Shown here in pieces: positions 33,497 through 43,098 of a DNA stretch of 64,000 nucleotides. The translations under genes were made by a program, and so were the position numbers. The stretch's first letter is position 1. Every line of letters starts with the position of its first letter. The notes under the pieces were generated by a model. That model worked only from the letters and a program-made list of their open reading frames with translations, was not told where the DNA came from and searched no databases. Origin of the DNA: CBDCYH01 sp965224105 (GTDB lineage Bacteria > Bacteroidota > Rhodothermia > Rhodothermales > JABDKH01); the NCBI GenBank assembly GCA_965224105.1, contig CBDCYH010000002.1:310001-374000 (forward strand), read 5' to 3'.

Positions 33497-34876
33497 TTAT
33501 CCGACCAATACCGTCTTGACGTTTGCGAACTCCCGAATCCCTTCCACACCTAGTTCACGCCCGTATCCCGACTGCTTGATCCCTCCGAACGGCAGCCGCG
33601 GATCGGACCGTACATACGTATTAATAGCACACGACCCAACGTCCAGTCTCAGTTCGGCGAGCTGCTTGCCGGCCTCTACGTCGCCGGTGAATAGCGCCCC
33701 TCCCAATCCGTACACGTTCGAATTGGCAAGGTCAAGAGCGTGGCGGGTATCTCTGGCAACGATAATCGAAGCAACGGGCCCGAACAGCTCCTCGTCAAAC
33801 GCGGGCATGCCGGGTACAACATCCGCCAGTACGGTGCAAGGATAAAAGAAGCCCGGCCCCCCTTGAATACTCCCACCGAGCAGCACCTTCGCGCCAGCCT
33901 CCCGAGACGCCTCCACCTGTTTGTGTAAGATAACTCTGAGGTCATCCCTGGCGAGCGGCCCAACATCGGTTGATTCAACAAGCGGACTCCCAACAACCTT
34001 CTCACGCATCATCGCGCAGCACATCTCCGTAAATTCCTGGCTCACGTTCTTAACGACGATAAATCTTTTGGCTGCAATGCAACTCTGCCCGGAGTTTATC
34101 AGACGGCTGGTGATGCATGCTTCGACGGCAGACTGTAGTTCTGCATCCGCCAATACGATGTACGGATCAGAACCGCCCAGCTCGAGGACTGTTTTCTTCA
34201 GATGTTTCCCGGCAACGGCTGCGACGGCCTTACCCGCGCGGGTACTGCCCGTGAGCGTAACGCCACTTACACGACCGTCCGAAATAATTTTTGCAACGTC
34301 ATCATTCCGAACGAACACAGTAGTGAAACATCCCGGCGCCAGTCCAGCATCGTCAAACACGGACTCGATTGCGCGCGCGCACCCGGGTACATTGAGTGCA
34401 TGTTTCAAGATGAGGGTATTCCCGAGGAGAAGGTTGGGAGCCGCCACACGAAATACCTGCCAGAACGGAAAATTCCATGGCATAATAGCGAGGAGCACCC
34501 CGATCGGGGAATAGCAGATGTAACTTGAGGACACATCAGTCGTCACAAATTTTCTTGCGAGGAGTTCCTCCGCATTCTCAGCGTAGTAGCGACAAACCCA
34601 CGAGCATTTTTCTATTTCTGATTTCCCCTGTCCAAGGGGTTTGCCCATTTCGCTGGCCATGAGCAACGCCAGTTCTTCTTTTCGTCGATCAAGGGAAGCA
34701 CTCACTCTCTCGAGCATGGCGATACGTTCCTTCAGCGCCGTTGTCCGCCACAAAGCAAATGCGGACGCAGACGACGCGAGGCGATCATCCACCTCATTGG
34801 GTGTGTGCAGACGGATGGTTTCGACAATAGCTCCGGTTGCCGGATTTACAGAGGAAATGGTCATTGAGCTTGCCAT
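33497..34876 (-). CDS. NAD(P)-dependent aldehyde dehydrogenase, succinate-semialdehyde dehydrogenase-like
   Basis: The 459-aa ALDH-superfamily enzyme oxidises an aldehyde to the acid. The substrate-binding/catalytic pair is visible: Glu232 in VLELGGSDPYIV and nucleophile Cys266 in NSGQSCIAAKRF. The PWNFPFWQVFRVAAP and GSTRAGKAVAA cofactor segments are intact, and the C-terminal LPFGGIKQSGYGRELG is typical. It resembles the short succinate-semialdehyde dehydrogenases (Sad/GabD-like). No GABA or succinate-semialdehyde pathway gene lies beside it, so the substrate is uncertain. Confidence 0.92.
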   Translation of the reverse strand: MASSMTISSVNPATGAIVETIRLHTPNEVDDRLASSASAFALWRTTALKERIAMLERVSASLDRRKEELALLMASEMGKPLGQGKSEIEKCSWVCRYYAENAEELLARKFVTTDVSSSYICYSPIGVLLAIMPWNFPFWQVFRVAAPNLLLGNTLILKHALNVPGCARAIESVFDDAGLAPGCFTTVFVRNDDVAKIISDGRVSGVTLTGSTRAGKAVAAVAGKHLKKTVLELGGSDPYIVLADAELQSAVEACITSRLINSGQSCIAAKRFIVVKNVSQEFTEMCCAMMREKVVGSPLVESTDVGPLARDDLRVILHKQVEASREAGAKVLLGGSIQGGPGFFYPCTVLADVVPGMPAFDEELFGPVASIIVARDTRHALDLANSNVYGLGGALFTGDVEAGKQLAELRLDVGSCAINTYVRSDPRLPFGGIKQSGYGRELGVEGIREFANVKTVLVG

Positions 34877-35074
34877 AAACGATATCCGAGCTGGCGATTT
34901 ACTTGTGACCCGTATAGTATGGACTCCCGTACTCGAAAGCAGGTCGCCAGCCGCTATTTGAAGGATTACTGTTTCACACCGCCGTTATGCCCTGAATAAG
35001 AGAAAGACGTACAGTAATTTCCGACCAATCGCCTTCACGAGCCAGAAATTCCTGAACGCATACCGAGAAACTAA

Positions 35075-37378
35075 TTGAAACGACTTTTCGGAATTCTGTT
35101 TGTTTCGCTACTGTCCATCCAGACTGGATATGCGCAGTCGGGTCGGATACAGGGTTTTGTCAGCGAGGAAGGCGGCGCGCCTTTACAGGGCGTGAACGTA
35201 ATTGTCACCCTTGAAAGCGATTTGGTGGCGGGCACAACGACCGACGGAGACGGGTTCTTTGTGTTGAACAGATTGCCGTCTGGGACACTGACCGTTACAT
35301 TTTCGTTTGTTGGGTTCCGCAGCCACATTGAGCAAGTCGAGGTCGATCGCGCCAAGACAACCACGGTGCGGGTGACACTAGTTTCCGCACCGACGGAGTT
35401 TGACGAACTGGTCATTGAGGCCGAGCGTGAGGGGGGCGCGACGGTCAACGCTGGCGTGCAAACAGTCGTCCCAGCGGACATCGACAGGTTGCCAATGCCC
35501 GGAGTAAGCGGTGACCTGATAGCTGTCCTGCAGTCGACTCCAAGCGTCGTGACGTCGGGGGATCGCGGCGGCCAGTTATTTATTCGCGGCGGCGAGCCAT
35601 CTCAAAACTCCGTTCGCCTCGATGGCATCGAACTTTTCCAGCCGTTTCACATCCTTGGCTTCTATTCCGCGTTCCCATCGGAATTGGTTAACAGTGCCAA
35701 CGTATATGCAGGCGGATTTGGTGCGGAGTTCGGGGGAAGGATCTCATCAGTTATCGATATCACGGCACGCAACGGAAATAAACAGCGTTTCTCGGGATCG
35801 GCTTCTGTCTCTCCGTTCCTTAGCACGCTACACGTAGAAGGTCCATTGATAAAAGATCGCGTTTCGATAATCGCGTCTGTGCGCGAGTCATTGGTTAAAG
35901 ATGTTGTCCCGAATCTATACGGACAAAAACTCCCGTACAGCTTCGGGGATCAGTTTGTAAAAGTGCATTCGAAAGTTACTCCGGGAATTGATCTGTCAGC
36001 AACGCTGATACACACACATGACCACGGTGACATCGCGGGTACAAAGCGGACGATACTGGGCGACGTTGACAACCGCGCAAATGTAGACACTTCTGAGGTA
36101 GCGTGGCAGAACCTTGGTGTGGGCGGGAAGCTTGTGCTCCAACCCGGCCGATTGCCGTTCCGAACAGAAATAACTGGCTCTTACTCAGAGTTGACGACAG
36201 ATCTTGGTACGCCGGGTATCCCGGAGAGATCGGCTTCGGTTGGCGGTTACGATCTATCAGCGCAAATCCAGTATCAACTTCGGCGCGCACAAGTCGTGGC
36301 CGGTGCATTCACCCGTTCGACCGATCTGTCGTACTCACTCTCGGGATTCTTCCAGGAGGTGGCAGACATCGACTCGGTTACCGTAAACGAAGCGGGAGGA
36401 TTTGTTGAGCTTGGGGTCCAACCCATCTCGCGCCTGAACGTTACGGGCGGCCTCCGCTTTCATGCGTATCCGAACAGCAGCAGCGCGACCGTAGAACCAA
36501 GGGTTCGAGTTTCTACTCCGTTTGAATTCTCGGGGGTTAGCCAGGTAGTAAGCGTAGCCGCAGGTGTCTATCACCAGGGTATGGTTGGACTGACCGACGA
36601 GCGCGACGCAGGCAACATTTTCACCGTTTGGACAGCGGCGCAAGAAGGAGAAAAACTCCCCGAGGCGACCCACTTGCTCGCTGGTTGGCAGGGTACGCTG
36701 GAAGTGCAGAATTCGTTCGTGGTAAAAGCGTCAATCGAAGCCTACCACAAAGATCTGAAGAATCTGTCCGTCCCCGTCTGGGATGCGTTTCCGCAGTTTA
36801 CCACCGCGCTCCAGCAGGCGAACGGCACGGTTAACGGCGTTGACTTTCGCGCCGAGGTCACCCTGCCTTCTTTCTACGGATACCTTGGAATTGGACAGAC
36901 GGCAACGGAGTACACCGCCGCGGAAGGTGTGCAGTTCGGACAATATTATGGTGAGTCGCAATTTGCTTACACTCCTCCCCATGACCGACGGACTCAGGTC
37001 AATGCAGTCGGACGGTTAGATGTGGGCGACGTAACGCTCACAGCGCAGTGGCAGTTCGGATCCGGACTACCGTACACGCAGGCGGTAGGATTTGACGACT
37101 GGATTTATTTGACAGGGCCCGGTACCAATCTGCTTGAAACTCCCGGCCAGGAGCGTGTCTTGTACGAGGCTCCGTATTCGTCCAGGCTCCCCGACTACCA
37201 TCGGCTGGACCTTTGGCTTGAGCGCAAGTTCAAAACCGACAGGCTCTCGGGGATGATTCGCGCAGGTGTTGTGAACGCATACAACCGCGCCAACTTGTTC
37301 TATTTTGACCTGTTCACCTTGAACAGGGTTGAGCAGCTGCCCGCAATGCCATCAGTAGGCTTCAAGCTCGAGTTTTGA
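35075..37378 (+). CDS. TonB-dependent receptor with carboxypeptidase-like regulatory domain
   Basis: The 767-aa outer-membrane active transporter starts at a TTG (35075-35077), giving MKRLFGILFVSLLSIQTGYA as signal peptide. Residues about 22-105 form a carboxypeptidase-like beta domain (RIQGFVSEEGGAPLQGVNVI). The plug is at about 120-230 (PGVSGDLIAVLQSTPSVVTS and RGGEPSQNSVRLDG). A 22-strand-type barrel ends in the expected terminal phenylalanine (SVGFKLEF). The substrate is unknown. It is followed two bases later by a DUF4249-like lipoprotein, a pairing typical of nutrient-uptake loci in this phylum. Confidence 0.93.
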   Translation: MKRLFGILFVSLLSIQTGYAQSGRIQGFVSEEGGAPLQGVNVIVTLESDLVAGTTTDGDGFFVLNRLPSGTLTVTFSFVGFRSHIEQVEVDRAKTTTVRVTLVSAPTEFDELVIEAEREGGATVNAGVQTVVPADIDRLPMPGVSGDLIAVLQSTPSVVTSGDRGGQLFIRGGEPSQNSVRLDGIELFQPFHILGFYSAFPSELVNSANVYAGGFGAEFGGRISSVIDITARNGNKQRFSGSASVSPFLSTLHVEGPLIKDRVSIIASVRESLVKDVVPNLYGQKLPYSFGDQFVKVHSKVTPGIDLSATLIHTHDHGDIAGTKRTILGDVDNRANVDTSEVAWQNLGVGGKLVLQPGRLPFRTEITGSYSELTTDLGTPGIPERSASVGGYDLSAQIQYQLRRAQVVAGAFTRSTDLSYSLSGFFQEVADIDSVTVNEAGGFVELGVQPISRLNVTGGLRFHAYPNSSSATVEPRVRVSTPFEFSGVSQVVSVAAGVYHQGMVGLTDERDAGNIFTVWTAAQEGEKLPEATHLLAGWQGTLEVQNSFVVKASIEAYHKDLKNLSVPVWDAFPQFTTALQQANGTVNGVDFRAEVTLPSFYGYLGIGQTATEYTAAEGVQFGQYYGESQFAYTPPHDRRTQVNAVGRLDVGDVTLTAQWQFGSGLPYTQAVGFDDWIYLTGPGTNLLETPGQERVLYEAPYSSRLPDYHRLDLWLERKFKTDRLSGMIRAGVVNAYNRANLFYFDLFTLNRVEQLPAMPSVGFKLEF

Positions 37379-37380
37379 TC

Positions 37381-38352
37381 ATGCACTACCCAACTTGCAA
37401 CAATCGATTCGCTCTTTTCGCACTGTGTGTTTTTGTCGTTGCGGTAAACCTCGTCGGATGCGACGATGAGACCATTATCGACCCCTTCTCCGACCGCGAC
37501 GCGTATTTCACCATCTACGGATACGTAGCAACTGGAGAGCAGCACCTGGTTCGCATTATCCCCATAAGGAAACAACTGGAGCGAGAAACAGAACCCACTT
37601 CCCTCGATGTAGAGGTCACGACTACTGCTCTTTCTACTGGAGTAACCCGCGAATGGTCGCAAGTATTACCCCGACTGGAAACGGGCGAATTTGGTCTGCG
37701 ATTTCCGGATAGCACGTTCGGTCACGTTTTCACATCGACCTTTGCACCGGTTGTTGGCGAAACGTACGAGATCCAGGTCCGCGGTCGGGACGGTGAAACA
37801 TCAACGGCGCGATCTACTATCCCTGGCATTTCCAAACCTGTCCGAGGCCCTATGCGCGTTGTTGGCGACACGGTGTTCCAAACGATGCTCTGGCCTAATC
37901 TGACCAAGGCACCTGCCGAAATCCTTTCGGTTTACAGACTAAGTGGGCCGATTTTCAAGCCGGAGATCCAGGTGCCCGCCGCACCAGTCTTCCACACGGG
38001 AGAAGGTCGACTCACTGATGACGGCTGGGAAATCGAGATCAACTTGAATGAGGATGTCGCGGCAGTAAGGCGATACGTGATTGCCAATCTGGACTTTTTT
38101 TCGGATTTCTCGTCTGTTGAGGATCCGCTAAACTTCCCACTTGGCCTTGAGGACATCCGCATGCGCGCCACGGTTGGCGACAGTGCGTGGACGTTCGTCT
38201 CGAATAATCCGCAATTCAATGAGCTTGCCCAACCCGGCGCGGCCTCGAATGTGCAAAACGGGTTCGGATATTTCGGCGCGCTTGCAACCGAGGTCGACAC
38301 CTGGCTCATCCCCGATGCGACGATTCGGCAGCTAATCGGATTCAGTTTCTGA
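37381..38352 (+). CDS. DUF4249-like lipoprotein
   Basis: The product is 323 aa from the ATG at 37381. An in-frame TTG at 37375 would overlap the receptor stop and is less likely. A lipoprotein signal ends at AVNLVGC. The mature part has the DUF4249 pattern: DAYFTIYGYVATGEQHLVRI with a proline/arginine segment, then FAPVVGETYEIQVRGRDGET and TARSTIPGI. Family members are lipoproteins coupled to TonB receptors in Bacteroidota, probably on the outer membrane surface. Binding partner and ligand are unknown. Confidence 0.85.
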   Translation: MHYPTCNNRFALFALCVFVVAVNLVGCDDETIIDPFSDRDAYFTIYGYVATGEQHLVRIIPIRKQLERETEPTSLDVEVTTTALSTGVTREWSQVLPRLETGEFGLRFPDSTFGHVFTSTFAPVVGETYEIQVRGRDGETSTARSTIPGISKPVRGPMRVVGDTVFQTMLWPNLTKAPAEILSVYRLSGPIFKPEIQVPAAPVFHTGEGRLTDDGWEIEINLNEDVAAVRRYVIANLDFFSDFSSVEDPLNFPLGLEDIRMRATVGDSAWTFVSNNPQFNELAQPGAASNVQNGFGYFGALATEVDTWLIPDATIRQLIGFSF

Positions 38353-38572
38353 TACTTCGAGTTAGTGGTTGATAGCCCTTCGCCGCCGAGAATAGTGGCG
38401 GATCGTAGTACTCGTACCAGGATGTACGTATTATATAGTCCTCCTGGGCCACCCTATCGCCGATTAACGAATGCGCCCGAATACGTCTGCACGAGACTAC
38501 AACGCGCGTCCAAAACTACCCATAATGGGCTTTTTTCGACGTCGGTTTGGTTTTTGCAGCCAGAGTCGCGCT

Positions 38573-38992
38573 ATGCAACGGTCAATCACACTTACTTTAG
38601 GGTTTGCGGTCGCCATCCTGTTCGCAAGTTTTACCGGGAGGGCGTCCGCTCAGGACGGGCCCGACCTGGGGGAGCTCGTTGAGCTTGCCATCAAACATGG
38701 AGACGCCCACACGTTGGAGAAGCTGTTCGGTAATCGCGTCGAACTATCAGTTCTCGGTTCGCGAAAATCGTATAGCCGGGCACAGGCAAAGTATGTCTTA
38801 GAGGAGCTGTTCTCAAATTGGAATGTGCAGAGTTACCGGCGGCTTAGCGAATCCAGGAATCGTCGGTCGTGGTTCATAGAAAGTCAGGTTGAGATGCAAC
38901 GATCGTCTGCCCAATTCCGTGTTTTCTGTCGGATGCGAAATACCGGTGGTCGCTGGCTGATTAAGGAGTTGTGGATCACCGAAAAGCGATAA
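38573..38992 (+). CDS. DUF4783-like secreted protein
   Basis: The product is 139 aa from the ATG at 38573, with a signal peptide (SITLTLGFAVAILFASFTGR, cleavage after RASA). Upstream in-frame ATGs at 38471 and 38525 would add an implausible basic leader. The mature part has the NTF2-like/DUF4783 pattern: DLGELVELAIKHGDAHTLEK, GNRVELSVLGSRKSYSRAQA, YVLEELFSNW, and GGRWLIKELWI at the end. The function of the family is unknown. It ends 16 bases before the histidine kinase, so the two are probably co-transcribed. Confidence 0.82.
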   Translation: MQRSITLTLGFAVAILFASFTGRASAQDGPDLGELVELAIKHGDAHTLEKLFGNRVELSVLGSRKSYSRAQAKYVLEELFSNWNVQSYRRLSESRNRRSWFIESQVEMQRSSAQFRVFCRMRNTGGRWLIKELWITEKR

Positions 38993-39008
38993 GAGCTATA
39001 TTGATCGC

Positions 39009-42000
39009 ATGGCCCGCAACTATTTCCTCATCCTCGGGGCTCTCCTCGCACTAGTTGCAATTTCTTTTGTCCTCGGTGCACTGCAAATTAGCACGTCCAC
39101 CTCTCGGGCCGATGAAATCGTTCGGCAAACAACGGGAGAGTCGTTCGAGACGATACGGAATTCGTACGACGACATTGAGTCGCGGCTCATAGCATCTGCG
39201 AGACAATTAGCGGAATCGGGCGTAGTCGTCGACGGACTCCGCAACCTCGATTCTAATGGTGCTGCAGGCGCACCGCTTGTTCGCTTTTTTTCCAGTCTGC
39301 AACCGGGCGACCGGCAGTCGATCGAACTCTACACCATTGAGCCGAGACTTGTGGCCTGGAACGGATTCAGTATGCCGCTCGATGCCGCACCATCTTCGGA
39401 TCAGTTTCTTGATAGTTATCAGCTTGCTATTGCGACGGACGCGGACAAGCGGAAAGCACTTGTAGCCTGGTATCCTGTTCGCGACGGACTGCGCGTGCTC
39501 GGCGCCGTTCGTGCAATGTTGTTGATCGAGTTTGATGCACCCGTTCAGAATCAATTCCTTAAAGACTATTCGTGGACGTCTAAGTGGCGGCGGCTCACAT
39601 CTTCGAGAATAACATATCATTCGGACAGTGCACCCGAAACCTCCGAGGATCGCATGCTGCTGCGTTCATCCGACGGATCGATCCTTGGCGAACTCGAAAT
39701 CCAGCACCGAGACTTCGACAACATCAAGCGCGAGTTACAGGTTCGTGCCTTTGATGTCACCGCCTTCTTCATAGTCCTCTGCATGGCCTGGTTTTTAGTC
39801 GGATTAGCCTACTGGCTACGCTATAACGACTATTCATGGCTCACATTCATGTTACTTGCCGTAGCGTTGGCGCTGGCACGGTGGGCGTTAATGGCGCTCG
39901 ATGTCCCCGGGCGATACCAAACGGGACGCGCGCCCCTCTCCCCCCTGTTCGACCCGTCGCACCTCGCTTCAGAATTTGGTTTCGGACTGATGCGGTCGGC
40001 CGGTGACTTCCTCATCTCGGCCCTGTTCGGTCTGGTTTTCTCATTTGTTGTCGCCCGCGTCCTGGGTCGAAGAGCAACTGCCATTCGAAATCATGAACGA
40101 TCACTTTTCCACCGGGTCGCTGTTGCAGCTGTAGGATTTGCGCTAGTCTTCGAACTTGTTTTTCTGCTCGCCAAGACATCACAGAGAGTTGTAGTGGACA
40201 GCACGCTAAATCTGTTCGCTCTAAGCGGTCTCCTGCCCAGCCCCCTGGCACTCCTTGTATTCGCCGCCACGTTGATCGTCGCCCTGTGCGTGGTAATCAC
40301 CTCATCAGCAATAATTCGCTACGTCTCGATTACGCTGGGAGGTGCAAGGCGGGCGTCGTGGAGATCAGTGCTATTCGCGCTTGCCATCGCGGTCGGTTGG
40401 GTCTTCGCACGCCTTAATCTTACGGCGTACCAGCACCCGACCGGACTGCTGCTCATCATTTTTATCTCCCTGGTTTTGTTGGCAGCACTTGGTGCAACTT
40501 ACAAAGGCTCGTGGACGGCAGCACTTACGATTAGAAATGTCCTTCCGGCCATTTTCATACTCGCTGCGTTGGTCTACCCGTTCCTCTACAAAGGCCTGGA
40601 CCTGCAAACCCGATCAACGATGGTTGATGCAGTGGAATCGTTCGACCAGGGTCGGGATGCGCGAACTGTTTTTGCACTTGAACGATCACTTGTCGCCGCT
40701 GCGGAGGATGAGGCGATTCTTGCCGCATTGGATCCTGCCACAAACGTAAACGTGGACTCCGTAGCGGCCGCGTTTCTGGTGCAGTCGTTTGCCATATCCA
40801 TTGACCAGTACAATCTGAGCCTTGTGCTTGCGACAAACGATGGGGAAATCAGGGGAAGGTTCTACGAGTCACCGCTGATTGTCGCCACGTCGCAACTACG
40901 ATCCCAGGAAACGGAGGACTTCAGCATTGCAGTTGCGATGTACGAAGAGAAGGGTGCGGACGAGCCGCTTGTCGAGCTTGTGACAGGAACGAAAGAAAGA
41001 GATCGGTTTGTCTATCAAGGAATTGCGCGTGCGAGGAATCCCGATGGTAGCGGTGCTGGATCGATACTGATTAAAGCTGAGCCGAGGCTGTACGTTGCGC
41101 AAGGGACGACACCCTTCCCCAAAGTCCTTGTACCCTCAAGTGTTGTAAGCGGATTCGATCGAAATATTTCGCTTGCGGAATTCCGGGACGAATTTCTTGT
41201 TCGAAGTACCGGACAGAACTTCGGTAGATACCGGCTCGACCCGGATGTCAAGACGGAACTCGACACCGCGGAAGAACACTGGCAACGGGAGAACATCAAA
41301 GGAAAACTGTACTTAACGTATTACCGGCGAACGGTTGACGACACACGGGACATCCTGCCAGCGTCTGTTGGCTCGAGCACCAGTATTCCCGTGGTTGCGG
41401 CGCGCGTACCGGCTATAAATATCTTTGACCACCTCTACTTCTTGTTGAGGATTACAGTCGCTGGAATTTTTCTCGCCATTCCGGCTTTTATCATGGGACT
41501 CTTTGTTCAGATGCACGTCCGTCGGGATGACGCGAGTCGCGTGAAATTTCGCAACAAGGTGTTGAATGCATTTTTTGCGGTTGGTATCGCGACGGTTACG
41601 GCAATGGCGGTTGTTGGGGTGAACGTTATCACAGGCGAAAACGATCGCGCTGTTCAAAGCTGGCTGCGGCAACACCTCGAGCGAGTCGAGGCGACGCTTG
41701 CCCAGGAATCAGTCACCGGTGAGCTCCCCTACCGGGCGCTTGAACGTGTCGAGGTCGATTCGCTTGCAAGCCAGGTGGGCCTGGACCTTAATATCTATCG
41801 TGGAACCGCACTTGAACAATCCAGTCGGCCTCAACTTATCCGCGACAGGCTCATCAGCGAGAGGCTGCCGATGGCAGTATACCAGAGTTTGTATCTGGAC
41901 GGCTTCCGATTCGCCAGCACCAGCGAGCGGTTGGGCTCGTTTTCCTACACTGCAGGCTATCGGGCCTTCCCCGATGAATCCGGTAGGCCCAGGTACGTCG

Positions 42001-42998
42001 TGTCGGTACCCACTCTGCCCGAACAAGAACGGATCGAGGAAGAGCGTGCCCGCACCGTAGCATATTTGTTTGGATCGCTTCTCCTGCTGGTCCTGGTGGT
42101 GATGATAACCGCTTCGCTGCTCGCGAACGCCCTTACGCGGCCGATCGGCAGGCTCCGAGAAGGGCTCGAAAAAGTTGCCAAGGGTCGGTTCGAACGAATT
42201 CCCAGCCTTGAGACGCGAGACGAAATAGGTGAACTCGTCGACTCGTTCAATACGATGCAGGACGAGCTTGCAGACAGTCAGCAGAAGCTTGCGCGACAGG
42301 AACGCGAGCTGGCCTGGCAAGAGATGGCGAGGCAGGTTGCGCACGAGATCAAGAATCCGCTCACGCCGATGAAGCTTTCGATCCAGCATCTTAGACGAGC
42401 ATTCGGTGACTCGCGCCACACCGCATCCGAGGAGTTTAGTCAGATGTTCGACCGCGTGACGACTACGCTAACCGAGCAGGTGGACGCGCTAGCCCGGATT
42501 GCAAACGAATTCTCATCGTTTGGTAGAATGCCCAAGCGGGAGTTAGACCGAGTCGAGATGAATGCCGTCTTGAGAGGAGCTGCGGAGTTAATGCGAGCCG
42601 AGGTGAACGCGACGATCTCACTCGACCAGGCACAGACGGAGCTGGTGGTGAGTGCTGACAAACAGGAACTACGTCGCGTCGTAATTAACCTCATCAAGAA
42701 TGGAATCCAGGCCGTGCCCGAAGGTCGGGACGGAAAAATTGAGATCCGCACATCACGCGAGGAAGCGGATGGCGTTCCGTTTGTTCGGGTTGAGATATCT
42801 GACAATGGTTCGGGAATTCCTGACGATATTCGCCCACGGATTTTCGAACCCAACTTCTCGACAAAGACCAGCGGTACGGGGCTGGGGTTAGCGATTGTTC
42901 ACAAGACCGTGGAGGAGCTTGGCGGATCCATCGACTTTTCCACCGAAGCAGGATCAGGAACAACATTCTTCTTTCTGCTACCTCTGTTAAGCGAATAG
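39009..42998 (+). CDS. Large multi-membrane sensor histidine kinase
   Basis: The product is 1329 aa. TM1 (5-23) precedes an extracytoplasmic region to about 245. A cluster of about seven helices (about 250-530) leads to a second extracytoplasmic region, helices near 810-834 and 851-874, a third extracytoplasmic region, and a final TM at about 1020-1042. HAMP follows (ALTRPIGRLREGLEKVAKGR). The dimerisation/phosphoacceptor box is HEIKNPLTPMKLSIQHLRRA with His1112. The ATPase has the N box (LIKNGIQAVPEG), G1 (ISDNGSGIPDDI) and G2 (SGTGLGLAIVHKT). This is NtrY-like in the kinase part. No response regulator is adjacent, so its partner is elsewhere. Confidence 0.93.
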   Translation: MARNYFLILGALLALVAISFVLGALQISTSTSRADEIVRQTTGESFETIRNSYDDIESRLIASARQLAESGVVVDGLRNLDSNGAAGAPLVRFFSSLQPGDRQSIELYTIEPRLVAWNGFSMPLDAAPSSDQFLDSYQLAIATDADKRKALVAWYPVRDGLRVLGAVRAMLLIEFDAPVQNQFLKDYSWTSKWRRLTSSRITYHSDSAPETSEDRMLLRSSDGSILGELEIQHRDFDNIKRELQVRAFDVTAFFIVLCMAWFLVGLAYWLRYNDYSWLTFMLLAVALALARWALMALDVPGRYQTGRAPLSPLFDPSHLASEFGFGLMRSAGDFLISALFGLVFSFVVARVLGRRATAIRNHERSLFHRVAVAAVGFALVFELVFLLAKTSQRVVVDSTLNLFALSGLLPSPLALLVFAATLIVALCVVITSSAIIRYVSITLGGARRASWRSVLFALAIAVGWVFARLNLTAYQHPTGLLLIIFISLVLLAALGATYKGSWTAALTIRNVLPAIFILAALVYPFLYKGLDLQTRSTMVDAVESFDQGRDARTVFALERSLVAAAEDEAILAALDPATNVNVDSVAAAFLVQSFAISIDQYNLSLVLATNDGEIRGRFYESPLIVATSQLRSQETEDFSIAVAMYEEKGADEPLVELVTGTKERDRFVYQGIARARNPDGSGAGSILIKAEPRLYVAQGTTPFPKVLVPSSVVSGFDRNISLAEFRDEFLVRSTGQNFGRYRLDPDVKTELDTAEEHWQRENIKGKLYLTYYRRTVDDTRDILPASVGSSTSIPVVAARVPAINIFDHLYFLLRITVAGIFLAIPAFIMGLFVQMHVRRDDASRVKFRNKVLNAFFAVGIATVTAMAVVGVNVITGENDRAVQSWLRQHLERVEATLAQESVTGELPYRALERVEVDSLASQVGLDLNIYRGTALEQSSRPQLIRDRLISERLPMAVYQSLYLDGFRFASTSERLGSFSYTAGYRAFPDESGRPRYVVSVPTLPEQERIEEERARTVAYLFGSLLLLVLVVMITASLLANALTRPIGRLREGLEKVAKGRFERIPSLETRDEIGELVDSFNTMQDELADSQQKLARQERELAWQEMARQVAHEIKNPLTPMKLSIQHLRRAFGDSRHTASEEFSQMFDRVTTTLTEQVDALARIANEFSSFGRMPKRELDRVEMNAVLRGAAELMRAEVNATISLDQAQTELVVSADKQELRRVVINLIKNGIQAVPEGRDGKIEIRTSREEADGVPFVRVEISDNGSGIPDDIRPRIFEPNFSTKTSGTGLGLAIVHKTVEELGGSIDFSTEAGSGTTFFFLLPLLSE

Positions 42999-43098
42999 AG
43001 TAAGAATCCGATCCCCCATTTTCGTGCACGTTTGAATATCGTACATGCGACGGTATCTTTGTGCCGAGTTGCGTACCCGAGGGATCGAGACAACGTTT

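Noticed and set aside
34890..34951. 8-bp inverted repeat GCTGGCGA/TCGCCAGC between the aldehyde dehydrogenase and the TonB receptor
   Set aside because: The arms are 46 bases apart and short enough to occur by chance; no promoter element clearly coincides.
41709..42419. 236-codon open frame on the minus strand inside the histidine kinase gene
   Set aside because: It is fully antisense to the HAMP/phosphoacceptor part of the kinase, has no family resemblance, and mirrors the codon pattern of the sense gene.
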